NCBI GenBank assembly: GCA_944359595.1
Contig: CALVSV010000101.1
Coordinates: 1-12,725 of the forward strand
From: an uncultured Bacilli bacterium
GTDB taxonomy: Bacteria > Bacillota_I > Bacilli_A > RF39 > UBA660
Direction of reading: 5' to 3'
DNA: 12,725 nt
The notes beneath the pieces are model-generated. The model was not told where the DNA came from. It ran no database searches and saw only the letters and a program-made list of their open reading frames with translations. Shown here in pieces: positions 1 through 6,451 of the stretch (within the stretch, counting starts at the first letter, position 1; every line of letters begins with the position of its first letter). Both the position numbers and the translations under genes were made by a program.

Positions 1-1
1 A

Positions 2-619
2 CAAATAATAAAAATAGGAAGAAAACAAATTTTTAATTTAGAAAGAAGTGCATCATTATTTTTAGTTAAAACATTGTATTCATTATTTTTAACTATTATA
101 TTCTTGTTTTTAGATAAACAATATCCATTTATTCCTATACAATTAACACTTATTAGTGTGTTAACTATAGGTATACCATCATTTATTTTAGCTTTAGAAA
201 ATACTAAAACTAAAGCGGTTGGTGCATTTTTACCTAATGTATTAAAAAGATCTTTAGCGACTTCGCTTACTATAGTATCAGATATATTATTAGTTATAGT
301 GTTATCTAATATATTTGGATTAAATTATAAGTTGATGTCTACAATTTGTGTTGTATTAACAGCCTTTACAGCGTTTACATTTTTATATACTTTATGTAGA
401 CCTTTTAATAAATTAAAAACTATATTATTTATACTATTATCATCTACATTTTTAATATGTATATTATTTTTTAAAGATTTATTCTCATTAGCATTTATAC
501 CATTCAATATATTAATATTTATTTTAATTTTATTTATATTATCATTATTCATATTTAATTTATTTAGTATTATATCTAATAAAATAGTTAATAAAAATAA
601 TCATAGACTTGAGATATAA
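2..619 (+). CDS. Cation-translocating P-type ATPase, C-terminal membrane domain (5' end outside window)
   Basis: The reading frame is open from base 2, so this is the last 205 residues of a longer protein; the TTG at 74 is not its start. The first visible part has the block after the P-domain of CtpE-like P-type ATPases: an 'NLERSASLFLVK' stretch, then a membrane helix, then 'PIQLTLIS' and 'TIGIPSFILALE', the conserved M5-M6 loop of this HAD-IC family. About six hydrophobic helices follow and the protein ends in a short basic tail. The family pumps a cation (Ca2+, Mg2+ or similar) across the plasma membrane using ATP through a phospho-aspartate intermediate. The DKTG phosphorylation site, A domain and N domain lie upstream of the window, so the ion cannot be named. 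The next gene starts 46 nt downstream and I see no hairpin terminator between them, so co-transcription is possible. Family assignment is firm; substrate is unknown. Confidence 0.85.
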   Translation, partial: QIIKIGRKQIFNLERSASLFLVKTLYSLFLTIIFLFLDKQYPFIPIQLTLISVLTIGIPSFILALENTKTKAVGAFLPNVLKRSLATSLTIVSDILLVIVLSNIFGLNYKLMSTICVVLTAFTAFTFLYTLCRPFNKLKTILFILLSSTFLICILFFKDLFSLAFIPFNILIFILILFILSLFIFNLFSIISNKIVNKNNHRLEI

Positions 620-649
620 ATTAAATTATGATATAGTATTTTTAAATTT

Positions 650-655
650 AAGGAG
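650..655 (+). promoter_or_regulatory. Shine-Dalgarno AAGGAG deciding the start of the dNMP kinase-like gene
   Basis: AAGGAG lies 10 nt before the ATG at 666 and 4 nt before a TTG at 660. The frame is also open back to a TTG at 609 inside the ATPase end, but that codon has no ribosome binding site. The ATG at 666 gives a protein starting nine residues before the first beta strand leading to the P-loop, as expected for this fold. Confidence 0.7.
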
Positions 656-665
656 TGATTTGTAT

Positions 666-1229
666 ATGTATGAATATATAGAAGATAGAGAGCCAATCAT
701 ATTATTATTATGTGGTAAAGCAAGAAGTGGTAAATCGACATTTGCATCCTTTTTAAAAGAAAAAGTAAAAAACAAAAAAATAGTACAAATACAACTTGTA
801 TCAACCTTAAAAAATTATGTTAAAACATATTTTGGATGGGATGGTAGTGATGAAAATAAACCACGAGAATTATTACAAGAGCTAGGTACAGAAATAATTA
901 GAAAAAAATTAGGGAAAGAAAAACTATTTATAAATAGAACAATAGAAGACATTGATATAATGAAACATTATTTTGATATATTTATAATAGATGATATAAG
1001 ATTAGAACTTGAAATAAATGAAATTAAAAAGCATTTTAAAAATGTAATAACACTAAAAATAGAAAGACCCAATTTTGTAAGTGAATTAAGTGATAAACAA
1101 AAGATGCATTTGACAGAAGTTGGTTTAGATAAATTTGATAAGTATGATTATGTTATTAAAAACGATGGGGATTTAACCAATTTAAGTAATAAAGTAGATG
1201 ATTTTTTAGAGTGGAGTGATATTAAATGA
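666..1229 (+). CDS. P-loop kinase, deoxynucleotide monophosphate kinase-like
   Basis: This is a 187-residue cytosolic protein. A Walker A motif GKARSGKST sits at residues 17-25 after a hydrophobic strand. Residues 67-80 carry a block of the type RELLQ-LGTE-R, and residues 107-117 a strand plus 'DDIRLELE'; both resemble the dNMP kinase family of phage T4 gp1 type, where the second element fills the place of Walker B and the Arg contacts substrate. That family phosphorylates dNMPs to dNDPs using ATP. The Walker A and LGTE blocks are seen directly; the substrate is inferred. An adenylate-kinase-like or other NMP kinase role is possible. The stop codon TGA overlaps the ATG of alaS (ATGA), which indicates translational coupling with it, although no functional link is obvious. 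Length fits the family. The start was chosen by its Shine-Dalgarno sequence; a longer TTG start at 609 is unlikely. Confidence 0.75.
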   Translation: MYEYIEDREPIILLLCGKARSGKSTFASFLKEKVKNKKIVQIQLVSTLKNYVKTYFGWDGSDENKPRELLQELGTEIIRKKLGKEKLFINRTIEDIDIMKHYFDIFIIDDIRLELEINEIKKHFKNVITLKIERPNFVSELSDKQKMHLTEVGLDKFDKYDYVIKNDGDLTNLSNKVDDFLEWSDIK

Positions 1230-2983
1230 CAGTAAATGTTAAAGATATATATTTAAATTATTTTAAAGAAAATGGACATGTTATAATACCATCCGCACCG
1301 TTAATTCCAGAAAATGATCCCACTTGTTTATTTAATAGTACAGGTATTCAACCATTAGTTCCATATTTACTAGGAGAGAAACATCCACAAGGGAAAAGAT
1401 TATGCGATGTTCAAAAATGTTTTAGATTAACTGATATAGATGAAGTTGGAGATTCTACACATCATACATTTTTTGAAATGTTAGGGAATTGGAGTTTAGG
1501 TGATTATTTTAAAAAAGAATCAATTAAATATAGTTTTGATTTATTAACTAAGCATTTTAATATACCTCTTGAGCGATTAGCTGTTACAGTATTTAAAGGA
1601 AATGATTTTGTAGATAAAGATTGTGATAGTGCGAATTATTGGATGGAAATGGGAATAGATAAAGATAGGATAGCATATTTAGATTCAGATAGTAATTGGT
1701 GGCCAAATATGACTAATATAGGACCTGCTGGACCTGATACAGAAATATTTTATTTTAGAAGTGATGATGAAATTCCACAAAAGTTTAATCCAGAAGATGA
1801 TAGATGGGTTGAAATTTGGAATAATGTATTTATGGAATATTATCATGATGAGGATGGATATACTAAATTAGAACAAAAAAATATAGATACTGGAATGGGT
1901 GTAGAAAGAATTACTGCGATATTAGAAGGTGTAAATGATAATTATTTATCATCCATTTGGATAGATTTGATAAAATTGATTGAGGATTATACTAATTTAT
2001 CATATGAAGATAATAAGAAAAATATTAGAATAGTTGCTGATCACATGAAAGCTGCAATAATGCTTGCTAGTGAGGGTTTATATCCATCTAATACAGATCA
2101 AGGTTATATTTTAAGAAGAATTATAAGAAGATTAGTAAGAATATCTAAACATATAAATTTAGATATTAATAAACAATTTATAACTGATTTTACTAATATC
2201 ATACAAAATAAATATGTAAAATATTATAATGAATTAGAAAATAGTGAAAAAATAATAAATATAATTTTTGATGAGGTTATAAAATTTTCTAAAACTTTAG
2301 AAAAAGGTTTAAAAGAATTTAATAAGATATGTAATATATTAGAAAGTCAAGGTATTGATAAAATAAACGGTAAAACTGTTTTTAGATTATATGATACTTA
2401 TGGGTTTCCACCAGAAATGACAGAAGAAGAAGCAAGAAACATTGGTTTTGATATAGATATGGAAGGTTTTAGCAAGTTTTTCAAAGAACATCAAGAAAAA
2501 TCAAAAGCAGGATCAAAAGAAAAATTTAAGGGTGGACTTGCTGATAATTCGATTGAAAATGTAAAATATCATACTGCAACACATTTATTACATCAAGCTT
2601 TAAAAGATGTATTAGGAGATGATGTTAACCAAAAGGGAAGTAATATTAATTCGCAAAGACTAAGGTTTGACTTTTCATTTGGTAGAAAATTAACTGATGA
2701 TGAGAAGAAAAAAGTAGAAAATATAGTAAATGAGAAAATAAAAGAAGGTTTAGATGTTAATGTTTGTGAAATGAGTTTAGATGAAGCTAAAAAAAGTGGT
2801 GCGATAGGATTATTCACAAATAAATACGGAGATATAGTAAAAGTATATTCTATAGGAAATTACTCAAAAGAAATATGTGGGGGACCTCATGTTAAAAACA
2901 CTAGCGAACTTGGTACATTCAAAATCATCAAAGAAGAAGCAGTGTCATCCGGTGTTAGAAGAATAAAAGCAACATTATCATAA
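1226..2983 (+). CDS. alaS: Alanine--tRNA ligase, compact form without linker barrel and C-Ala domain
   Basis: This class II synthetase charges tRNA-Ala and deacylates mischarged Ser/Gly-tRNA-Ala. The catalytic domain spans about 1-240: 'CFRLTDIDEVGD' at 65-76 and 'HHTFFEMLGNWSLGDYF' at 79-95 form the motif 2 region, and 'DTGMGVERI' at 221-229 is motif 3. The helical tRNA-recognition domain covers about 240-430, with 'DTYGFPPEMT' at 390-399. The editing domain follows, with both metal-site motifs intact: HTATH at 449-453 and CGGPH at 551-555. The protein has 585 residues, against about 875 for E. coli AlaRS. The roughly 110-residue beta-barrel with its GGQ-GD motif, normally between recognition and editing domains, is absent, and so is the whole C-terminal C-Ala domain. 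I associate this compact layout with Patescibacteria/CPR-type AlaRS. GGAG lies 9 nt before the ATG, and a strong hairpin terminator starts in the stop codon. No T-box leader is seen. Confidence 0.95.
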   Translation: MTVNVKDIYLNYFKENGHVIIPSAPLIPENDPTCLFNSTGIQPLVPYLLGEKHPQGKRLCDVQKCFRLTDIDEVGDSTHHTFFEMLGNWSLGDYFKKESIKYSFDLLTKHFNIPLERLAVTVFKGNDFVDKDCDSANYWMEMGIDKDRIAYLDSDSNWWPNMTNIGPAGPDTEIFYFRSDDEIPQKFNPEDDRWVEIWNNVFMEYYHDEDGYTKLEQKNIDTGMGVERITAILEGVNDNYLSSIWIDLIKLIEDYTNLSYEDNKKNIRIVADHMKAAIMLASEGLYPSNTDQGYILRRIIRRLVRISKHINLDINKQFITDFTNIIQNKYVKYYNELENSEKIINIIFDEVIKFSKTLEKGLKEFNKICNILESQGIDKINGKTVFRLYDTYGFPPEMTEEEARNIGFDIDMEGFSKFFKEHQEKSKAGSKEKFKGGLADNSIENVKYHTATHLLHQALKDVLGDDVNQKGSNINSQRLRFDFSFGRKLTDDEKKKVENIVNEKIKEGLDVNVCEMSLDEAKKSGAIGLFTNKYGDIVKVYSIGNYSKEICGGPHVKNTSELGTFKIIKEEAVSSGVRRIKATLS

Positions 2984-3021
2984 AAAAGTAAAGTCAATTT
3001 ATAAAAAAACTTTACTTTTTT
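2982..3021 (+). terminator. Rho-independent terminator after alaS
   Basis: A perfect 12-bp stem pairs AAAAAAGTAAAG (2982-2993) with CTTTACTTTTTT (3010-3021) around a 16-nt loop. The T-run is the distal arm. It begins inside the alaS stop codon, separating alaS from the AbiEi gene. The A-run on the other arm could make it work in both directions. Confidence 0.85.
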
Positions 3022-3023
3022 AT

Positions 3024-3052
3024 TTGCAAAATCCATATGTCTGTGATATAAT
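3024..3052 (+). promoter_or_regulatory. Sigma-A-type promoter with extended -10 for the AbiEi gene
   Basis: TTGCAA at 3024-3029 (4 of 6 to TTGACA), a 17-nt spacer, and a perfect TATAAT at 3047-3052 preceded by TGA form an extended -10. The start of transcription would fall near 3059, giving a leader of about 20 nt that still holds the Shine-Dalgarno GAGAGGTG at 3065-3072. It sits directly after the alaS terminator, so the AbiEi gene is an independent unit. This is the clearest promoter in the window. Confidence 0.8.
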
Positions 3053-3079
3053 ATGGGCGTTAACGAGAGGTGAAGCAAT

Positions 3080-3691
3080 ATGGGAAGGAAAACAATTAAA
3101 GATAAGTTGCTTGATATTATGAAACGAAACAATGGATTTATTACAACAAAAGAAGCTGCAAAAAATGGTATCTCAAGAGAGCATTTATCAAAACTTACAC
3201 AAAAAGGAATAATTGAAAGAGCAAGAATAGGGGTTTATAAGCTTTCTGATATTGATAATGATGCTTGTTATATATACCAAATAAAACATCCACCAACAAT
3301 AGTTTCACATTTGACAGCAATGTATTATCATGGTTTTTTAGATGAAGAACCTAAAAATATTGACTTTACAGTATACTCTAAATATACAGATGATAGAAGA
3401 GATGAAAAAATTAAATTACATTATGTAAGTTATGATATACATGATTTTGGACTTACTAAAATTAAAACTAATTTAGGTAATGAAGTTGTTGCATATAATG
3501 TTGAAAGAAGTGTATGCGATATAATAAAATCAAATACTAAAATTGATGAAAGGCTATTTTATGTAGCGCTTAAAAATTATTTTGATAGCGAAATATGCGA
3601 TTTAAAAAAATTAAGGGAATATGCAAAAAAGTTGGGGTATACTAAAAAGGTTGAAAAATATATAAAAATTTATTGTGGAGAAAAAGTCTAA
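3080..3691 (+). CDS. AbiEi-family antitoxin / transcriptional regulator (solitary)
   Basis: This 203-residue soluble protein has the AbiEi layout. An N-terminal winged helix-turn-helix occupies about 6-55, with 'FITTKEAAKNGIS' leading into 'REHLSKLTQKGIIERA' and a 'GVYKL' wing. The C-terminal AbiEi domain contains 'SHLTAMYYHGF' at 76-86 and 'VERSVCDIIK' at 141-150. In type IV toxin-antitoxin/abortive infection systems AbiEi represses its own promoter and counteracts AbiEii, a nucleotidyltransferase toxin encoded just downstream. Here the downstream gene is an RNA methyltransferase and no nucleotidyltransferase is present, so the protein is an orphan in this window. It may act as a stand-alone regulator, partner a remote toxin, or be a remnant of a defence locus. 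The Shine-Dalgarno GAGAGGTG lies 7 nt before the ATG. Terminators on both sides make it a self-contained unit. Family call is good; the biological role is open. Confidence 0.85.
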   Translation: MGRKTIKDKLLDIMKRNNGFITTKEAAKNGISREHLSKLTQKGIIERARIGVYKLSDIDNDACYIYQIKHPPTIVSHLTAMYYHGFLDEEPKNIDFTVYSKYTDDRRDEKIKLHYVSYDIHDFGLTKIKTNLGNEVVAYNVERSVCDIIKSNTKIDERLFYVALKNYFDSEICDLKKLREYAKKLGYTKKVEKYIKIYCGEKV

Positions 3692-3707
3692 ATATATAGA
3701 CTTTTTT
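3681..3707 (+). terminator. Rho-independent terminator overlapping the AbiEi stop codon
   Basis: AAAAAGTCTA (3681-3690) pairs perfectly with TAGACTTTTT (3697-3706) around a 6-nt AT loop and runs into a T-tract. The left arm contains the last codons and part of the TAA stop of the AbiEi gene, so the terminator is partly coding. Confidence 0.85.
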
Positions 3708-3725
3708 AAATTATTTATTTATAAT
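3697..3725 (+). promoter_or_regulatory. Candidate promoter for the methyltransferase-signal peptidase operon
   Basis: A perfect TATAAT at 3720-3725 lies 17 nt after TAGACT at 3697-3702 (4 of 6 to TTGACA). The -35 would be the right arm of the preceding terminator, so the two signals overlap. Transcription would start near 3732, just before AAGGA at 3735-3739 and 17 nt before the ATG. The hexamer and spacing are seen; use as a promoter is inferred. Confidence 0.5.
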
Positions 3726-3748
3726 TAGTATGGTAAGGACGTGTATAA

Positions 3749-4615
3749 ATGAAATATGTTACTGATTTTTTAGATTACAAATTATTAGATACAAATGATG
3801 GTGAAAAATTAGAATTATGGGGTAAATATAAATTATTGAGACCTGATCCTTTAGTTATATGGCAAAAAGATATAGATTATAAATTGTGGAATAATATAGA
3901 TGCACATTACCATAGAAATAATAAAGGTGGAGGATACTGGGAATATAACAACAATATTCCAGATAGTTTTATTATAAAATATAAAGATTTGAGATTTAAA
4001 ATTGGACTTATGGGATTTAAACATACTGGATTATTTCCAGAGCAAGCATATAATTGGAATTATTATATTGAAAAAATAAAAAATAGTAATAGAATGATAA
4101 AAGTGTTGAACTTATTTGCGTATACTGGTGGCGCGAGTGTTGCTTGTTTATATGCAGGCGCGAGTGTTGTACATGTTGATTCATCTAAAGGAATGAATGA
4201 GTGGGCAAAAGAAAATGTACGTCTTTCATCACTTGAAGATAGAAATATTAGATTTATTGCAGATGATGTTATAAAATTTGTAAAAAGAGAAATTAGAAGA
4301 GGTAATAAATATGATGTTATAATAATGGATCCACCATCATATGGAAGAGGTAGTAATGGTGAGATTTGGAATATAGAAAAAAATTTATATTATCTTTTAG
4401 AATTATGCGAAAATTTATTAAGTGATAATCCTTTATTTTTGCAAATTAATTCTTATACGACTGGACTTCCTATGGAAGTTTTGAAAAATGCTTTATATTA
4501 TTCTATAGGAAATAAACATGATGGTAATATATCGGTGGATGAAGTTGGAATAATACAAGGTGATGGTAAAGTTTTATCGTGTGGATCATATGCAAGATGG
4601 GAAAGTAAATGTTAG
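3749..4615 (+). CDS. Class I SAM-dependent methyltransferase, RlmI/RlmK-like rRNA methyltransferase type
   Basis: This is a 288-residue cytosolic enzyme. A Rossmann fold is marked by motif I 'VLNLFAYTGGAS' at 119-130, the acidic SAM-ribose residue D144 in 'VHVDSSKG' and the catalytic-loop motif 'DPPSYGRG' at 194-201. Before motif I is 'KHTGLFPEQ' at 91-99, which I associate with the PF10672-type methyltransferases related to RlmI and RlmK. These enzymes methylate rRNA bases (m5C or m2G) using SAM; the target here is not shown by the sequence. There is no PUA domain at the N-terminus, unlike E. coli RlmI, so substrate binding must differ. AAGGA lies 9 nt before the ATG. The last 7 nt overlap the start of the pseudouridine synthase gene, so two RNA-modification enzymes are translationally coupled. 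RNA as substrate is an inference supported by that neighbour. Confidence 0.85.
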   Translation: MKYVTDFLDYKLLDTNDGEKLELWGKYKLLRPDPLVIWQKDIDYKLWNNIDAHYHRNNKGGGYWEYNNNIPDSFIIKYKDLRFKIGLMGFKHTGLFPEQAYNWNYYIEKIKNSNRMIKVLNLFAYTGGASVACLYAGASVVHVDSSKGMNEWAKENVRLSSLEDRNIRFIADDVIKFVKREIRRGNKYDVIIMDPPSYGRGSNGEIWNIEKNLYYLLELCENLLSDNPLFLQINSYTTGLPMEVLKNALYYSIGNKHDGNISVDEVGIIQGDGKVLSCGSYARWESKC

Positions 4616-5283
4616 ATATAAATGATATACTATATGAAGATAATCATATAATAGTTGTTAATAAAAGAAGTGGCGTTTTATCACAAAGTGATGGAAGTAA
4701 AGATATAGATATGATTACACTTATTAAAAAATATTTGAAAGAAAAATATAATAAAAAAGGAAATGTATATTTAGGGCTTGTACATAGATTAGATAGAATG
4801 GTTTCCGGAGTTATGGTGTTTGCGAAAACAAGTAAGGCGGCATCACGATTATCCGAGCAAATTAGAAATAGGACATTTAAGAAAGAATATCTTTGTATAG
4901 CTAAAGGGAAATTTAATAATGATAAAGGGATATTAGAAAATTATATAAAAAAAGATGAGAAAAGAAAGATATCCTTTATTGCAAATAAAGACAATGGAAA
5001 AATAGCTATATTAGAATACGATATTATAAAGTATAGTTCTAAAACTAATACATCATTAGTACATATTTTATTACATACTGGTAGATTTCATCAAATTAGA
5101 TTACAATTATCTAATATTTCTCATCCGATAATTGGTGATATTAAATATGGTAATATAAAATATAAAAATAGAGTTTTGTTACATGCATATAAAATACAAT
5201 TTATGCATCCAACAAAAAAAATAGAGTTGACATTTTCTTTAGTATTTGATAAAAAAATATTAGAAGAATTTGATCTTGATTAG
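4609..5283 (+). CDS. RluA-family RNA pseudouridine synthase
   Basis: This 224-residue enzyme isomerises specific uridines of rRNA or tRNA to pseudouridine. Visible family features are the opening strand 'ILYEDNHIIVVNKRSGVLS' at 7-25, the active-site motif 'GLVHRLDRMVSGVMVF' at 56-71 with catalytic D62, and the later 'TGRFHQIRLQLS' RNA-binding/active-site strand near 178-189. There is no N-terminal S4 domain, so it is a short RluA/RluC-core type and not RluD-like; the length is close to E. coli RluA (219). Which uridine it modifies cannot be told. The ATG lies inside the end of the methyltransferase gene with a 7-nt overlap, and a GGGAAAG upstream can act as ribosome binding site. Its stop is followed 10 nt later by the start of the small membrane protein gene, so the four genes to 6267 are probably one transcript. 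Confidence 0.92.
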   Translation: MLDINDILYEDNHIIVVNKRSGVLSQSDGSKDIDMITLIKKYLKEKYNKKGNVYLGLVHRLDRMVSGVMVFAKTSKAASRLSEQIRNRTFKKEYLCIAKGKFNNDKGILENYIKKDEKRKISFIANKDNGKIAILEYDIIKYSSKTNTSLVHILLHTGRFHQIRLQLSNISHPIIGDIKYGNIKYKNRVLLHAYKIQFMHPTKKIELTFSLVFDKKILEEFDLD

Positions 5284-5288
5284 AGGTG
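5283..5288 (+). promoter_or_regulatory. Shine-Dalgarno GAGGTG deciding the start of the pilin-like gene
   Basis: GAGGTG lies 5 nt before the ATG at 5294 and overlaps the last base of the upstream stop codon. An in-frame ATG at 5270 lies inside the RluA-type gene and would add eight residues without a ribosome binding site, so 5294 is preferred. Confidence 0.75.
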
Positions 5289-5293
5289 TTATT

Positions 5294-5716
5294 ATGAATC
5301 TTATAAATTTTTTAGTAGAAACGGAAGGATTAGGAGAAACAATAAAATTTTGTGAACATTATAGTGTTTTAACTGTATTTTATTTTATAAAACAAATAAT
5401 TACTTTAGTAAGTATATTTGTTCCAATTGTGCTTATTATAATGATGGGTGTAGATGTTTTAAAAATAGTTATATCTGGAGATGTATCTAATGAATTTAAA
5501 AAATCTGGATCTATTATGATAAAAAGAACAGTGATGGCTATAGCTTTTTTCTTAGTACCAATTGTTATAAGTTTAGTCGCGCAATTAATAGGGTTTGTTA
5601 ATTATGATGCATCAAAATGCTGGACTGATGCAAATAAAGAGACGATTACAAGATTAAAAGATGAGCAAAAAGCACAAGCAAACGAACAAACACAAAGTAG
5701 TGAAGAAAATAATTAA
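5294..5716 (+). CDS. Small two-helix membrane protein, TrbC/VirB2 (Mbov_0395-like) pilin-like
   Basis: This is a 140-residue protein with two hydrophobic helices, about 34-60 and 79-102, separated by a polar basic loop holding 'SGD' (61-63) and several Lys/Arg. Long hydrophobic helix, Gly-Asp turn, basic loop, second helix is the pattern of VirB2/TrbC-type conjugative pilins and of the Mbov_0395-type pilin-like proteins of low-GC Gram-positives. By the positive-inside rule the loop is cytosolic and both ends face outside. Each outside segment carries one cysteine (C20 and C109), the only two in the protein, which could form a disulfide. The C-terminal 30 residues are Gln/Glu/Asn-rich and probably disordered. 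There is no separate cleavable signal peptide. The gene sits 20 nt before a signal peptidase gene, notable because TrbC-type pilins are matured by S26-family peptidases. No other secretion-system genes are in the window. The membrane call is strong; the pilin relation is inference. Confidence 0.6.
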   Translation: MNLINFLVETEGLGETIKFCEHYSVLTVFYFIKQIITLVSIFVPIVLIIMMGVDVLKIVISGDVSNEFKKSGSIMIKRTVMAIAFFLVPIVISLVAQLIGFVNYDASKCWTDANKETITRLKDEQKAQANEQTQSSEENN

Positions 5717-5736
5717 TTTAACTAAAGGAGGCACTT

Positions 5737-6267
5737 ATGCTTTGGATAGATATTAAAGAGTTTGTTTTAGATATATTAAAATATGTTATTACAGCAGTTA
5801 TTGTAATTATTATATTTTTGTATGTTGTTTCATTACAGCAAGTTGTAGGATCATCTATGAATCCAACACTTGATGATGGGGATGTCGCACTATTAAATAA
5901 AATAGGTCATAGGTTTTTTGATATCGAGCGAAATGAAATAGTCGCACTAAAATATGATGATACTAAATATTTAATTAAAAGAGTAATAGGTTTGCCTGGT
6001 GAAAAAATTGAATATAAAAATAATAGATTGTATGTTGATGGACAAGGTTATAAAGAGACTTTTTTAAGTGATGATGTTGCCACAGATGATTTTTCTATTA
6101 AAGATTTAGGGTATGACGTTATTCCAGATAATATGTATTTAGTCTTGGGGGATAATAGAGGAGATTCACTTGATAGTAGAGAGATTGGTCTTATAAAAAA
6201 AGATGATATTAAGGGGAAAGTATTTTTAAGAATATGGCCGCTTAATAAGATTAAATTTATTAAATAA
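5737..6267 (+). CDS. lepB: Signal peptidase I (S26 family)
   Basis: This 176-residue membrane protease removes signal peptides on the outer face of the plasma membrane. A single N-terminal transmembrane helix (about 14-33) is followed by box B 'GSSMNPTL' with the catalytic Ser40, box D 'KRVIGLPGE' with the general-base Lys81, and box E 'GDNRGDSLDSR' at 138-148. The Ser-Lys spacing and length match the short Gram-positive SipS type. All catalytic elements are intact. A very strong Shine-Dalgarno AAAGGAGG lies 5 nt before the ATG. It is the last gene of the operon and is followed by a 12-bp terminator. Neighbours suggest two possible clients: the pilin-like protein encoded just upstream and the 1546-residue exported protein encoded just downstream. 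It may also be the general housekeeping enzyme; the window does not show whether others exist. Confidence 0.95.
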   Translation: MLWIDIKEFVLDILKYVITAVIVIIIFLYVVSLQQVVGSSMNPTLDDGDVALLNKIGHRFFDIERNEIVALKYDDTKYLIKRVIGLPGEKIEYKNNRLYVDGQGYKETFLSDDVATDDFSIKDLGYDVIPDNMYLVLGDNRGDSLDSREIGLIKKDDIKGKVFLRIWPLNKIKFIK

Positions 6268-6309
6268 AGATAATTATTTATATCGAAAATATATAATTAT
6301 CTTTTTTTT
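6266..6309 (+). terminator. Rho-independent terminator after lepB
   Basis: A perfect 12-bp stem pairs AAAGATAATTAT (6266-6277) with ATAATTATCTTT (6293-6304) around a 15-nt AT-rich loop, with eight consecutive T from 6302. It starts in the lepB stop codon and ends the four-gene operon. Confidence 0.85.
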
Positions 6310-6348
6310 ATTAAATTTATAATATATAGTGTATTTTTATGAAAAATT

Positions 6349-6357
6349 TGATACAAT
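6349..6357 (+). promoter_or_regulatory. Candidate extended -10 promoter for the giant surface protein gene
   Basis: TGATACAAT has the form TG-n-TACAAT (extended -10), close to the TGATATAAT at the AbiEi promoter. No good -35 is seen 16-19 nt upstream. It would give a leader of nearly 90 nt, in which I see only two weak 7-bp hairpins (6371-6393 and 6398-6429). An alternative is TATAAT at 6428-6433 with TTCATA at 6406-6411 (16-nt spacer), which would give a leader of only about 12 nt. The strong AAGGGAGG at 6438-6445 is 6 nt before the ATG. Confidence 0.45.
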
Positions 6358-6451
6358 ATTTATATAGATTTTGGATTAATAGGGCAAATCTAATATCTAT
6401 GATAGTTCATAATTTATATGTTTATCATATAATGGTTAAGGGAGGAATATT

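Noticed and set aside
325..552. Minus-strand open frame within the ATPase gene
   Set aside because: It is antisense to a clear membrane domain, has low-complexity Asn/Ile/Lys content typical of AT-rich antisense, and no ribosome binding site was seen.
74..619. Stand-alone 181-residue membrane protein starting at TTG 74
   Set aside because: The frame continues upstream to the window edge with P-type ATPase sequence (NLERSASLFLVK), so this is an internal codon of a longer gene.
620..1225. T-box leader controlling alaS
   Set aside because: The 5' side of alaS is fully coding for the dNMP kinase-like protein and overlaps alaS by 4 nt; no untranslated leader is present.
2593..3132. Two minus-strand open frames across the alaS 3' end and AbiEi 5' end
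   Set aside because: They are Ser/Phe/Leu-rich mirrors of conserved coding sequence; one crosses the alaS terminator and the AbiEi promoter.
6310..6451. Riboswitch or small RNA in the leader of the surface protein gene
   Set aside because: Only two weak AT-rich 7-bp hairpins (6371-6393 with a G-U pair, 6398-6429) are visible; no known riboswitch core or terminator switch is recognised.
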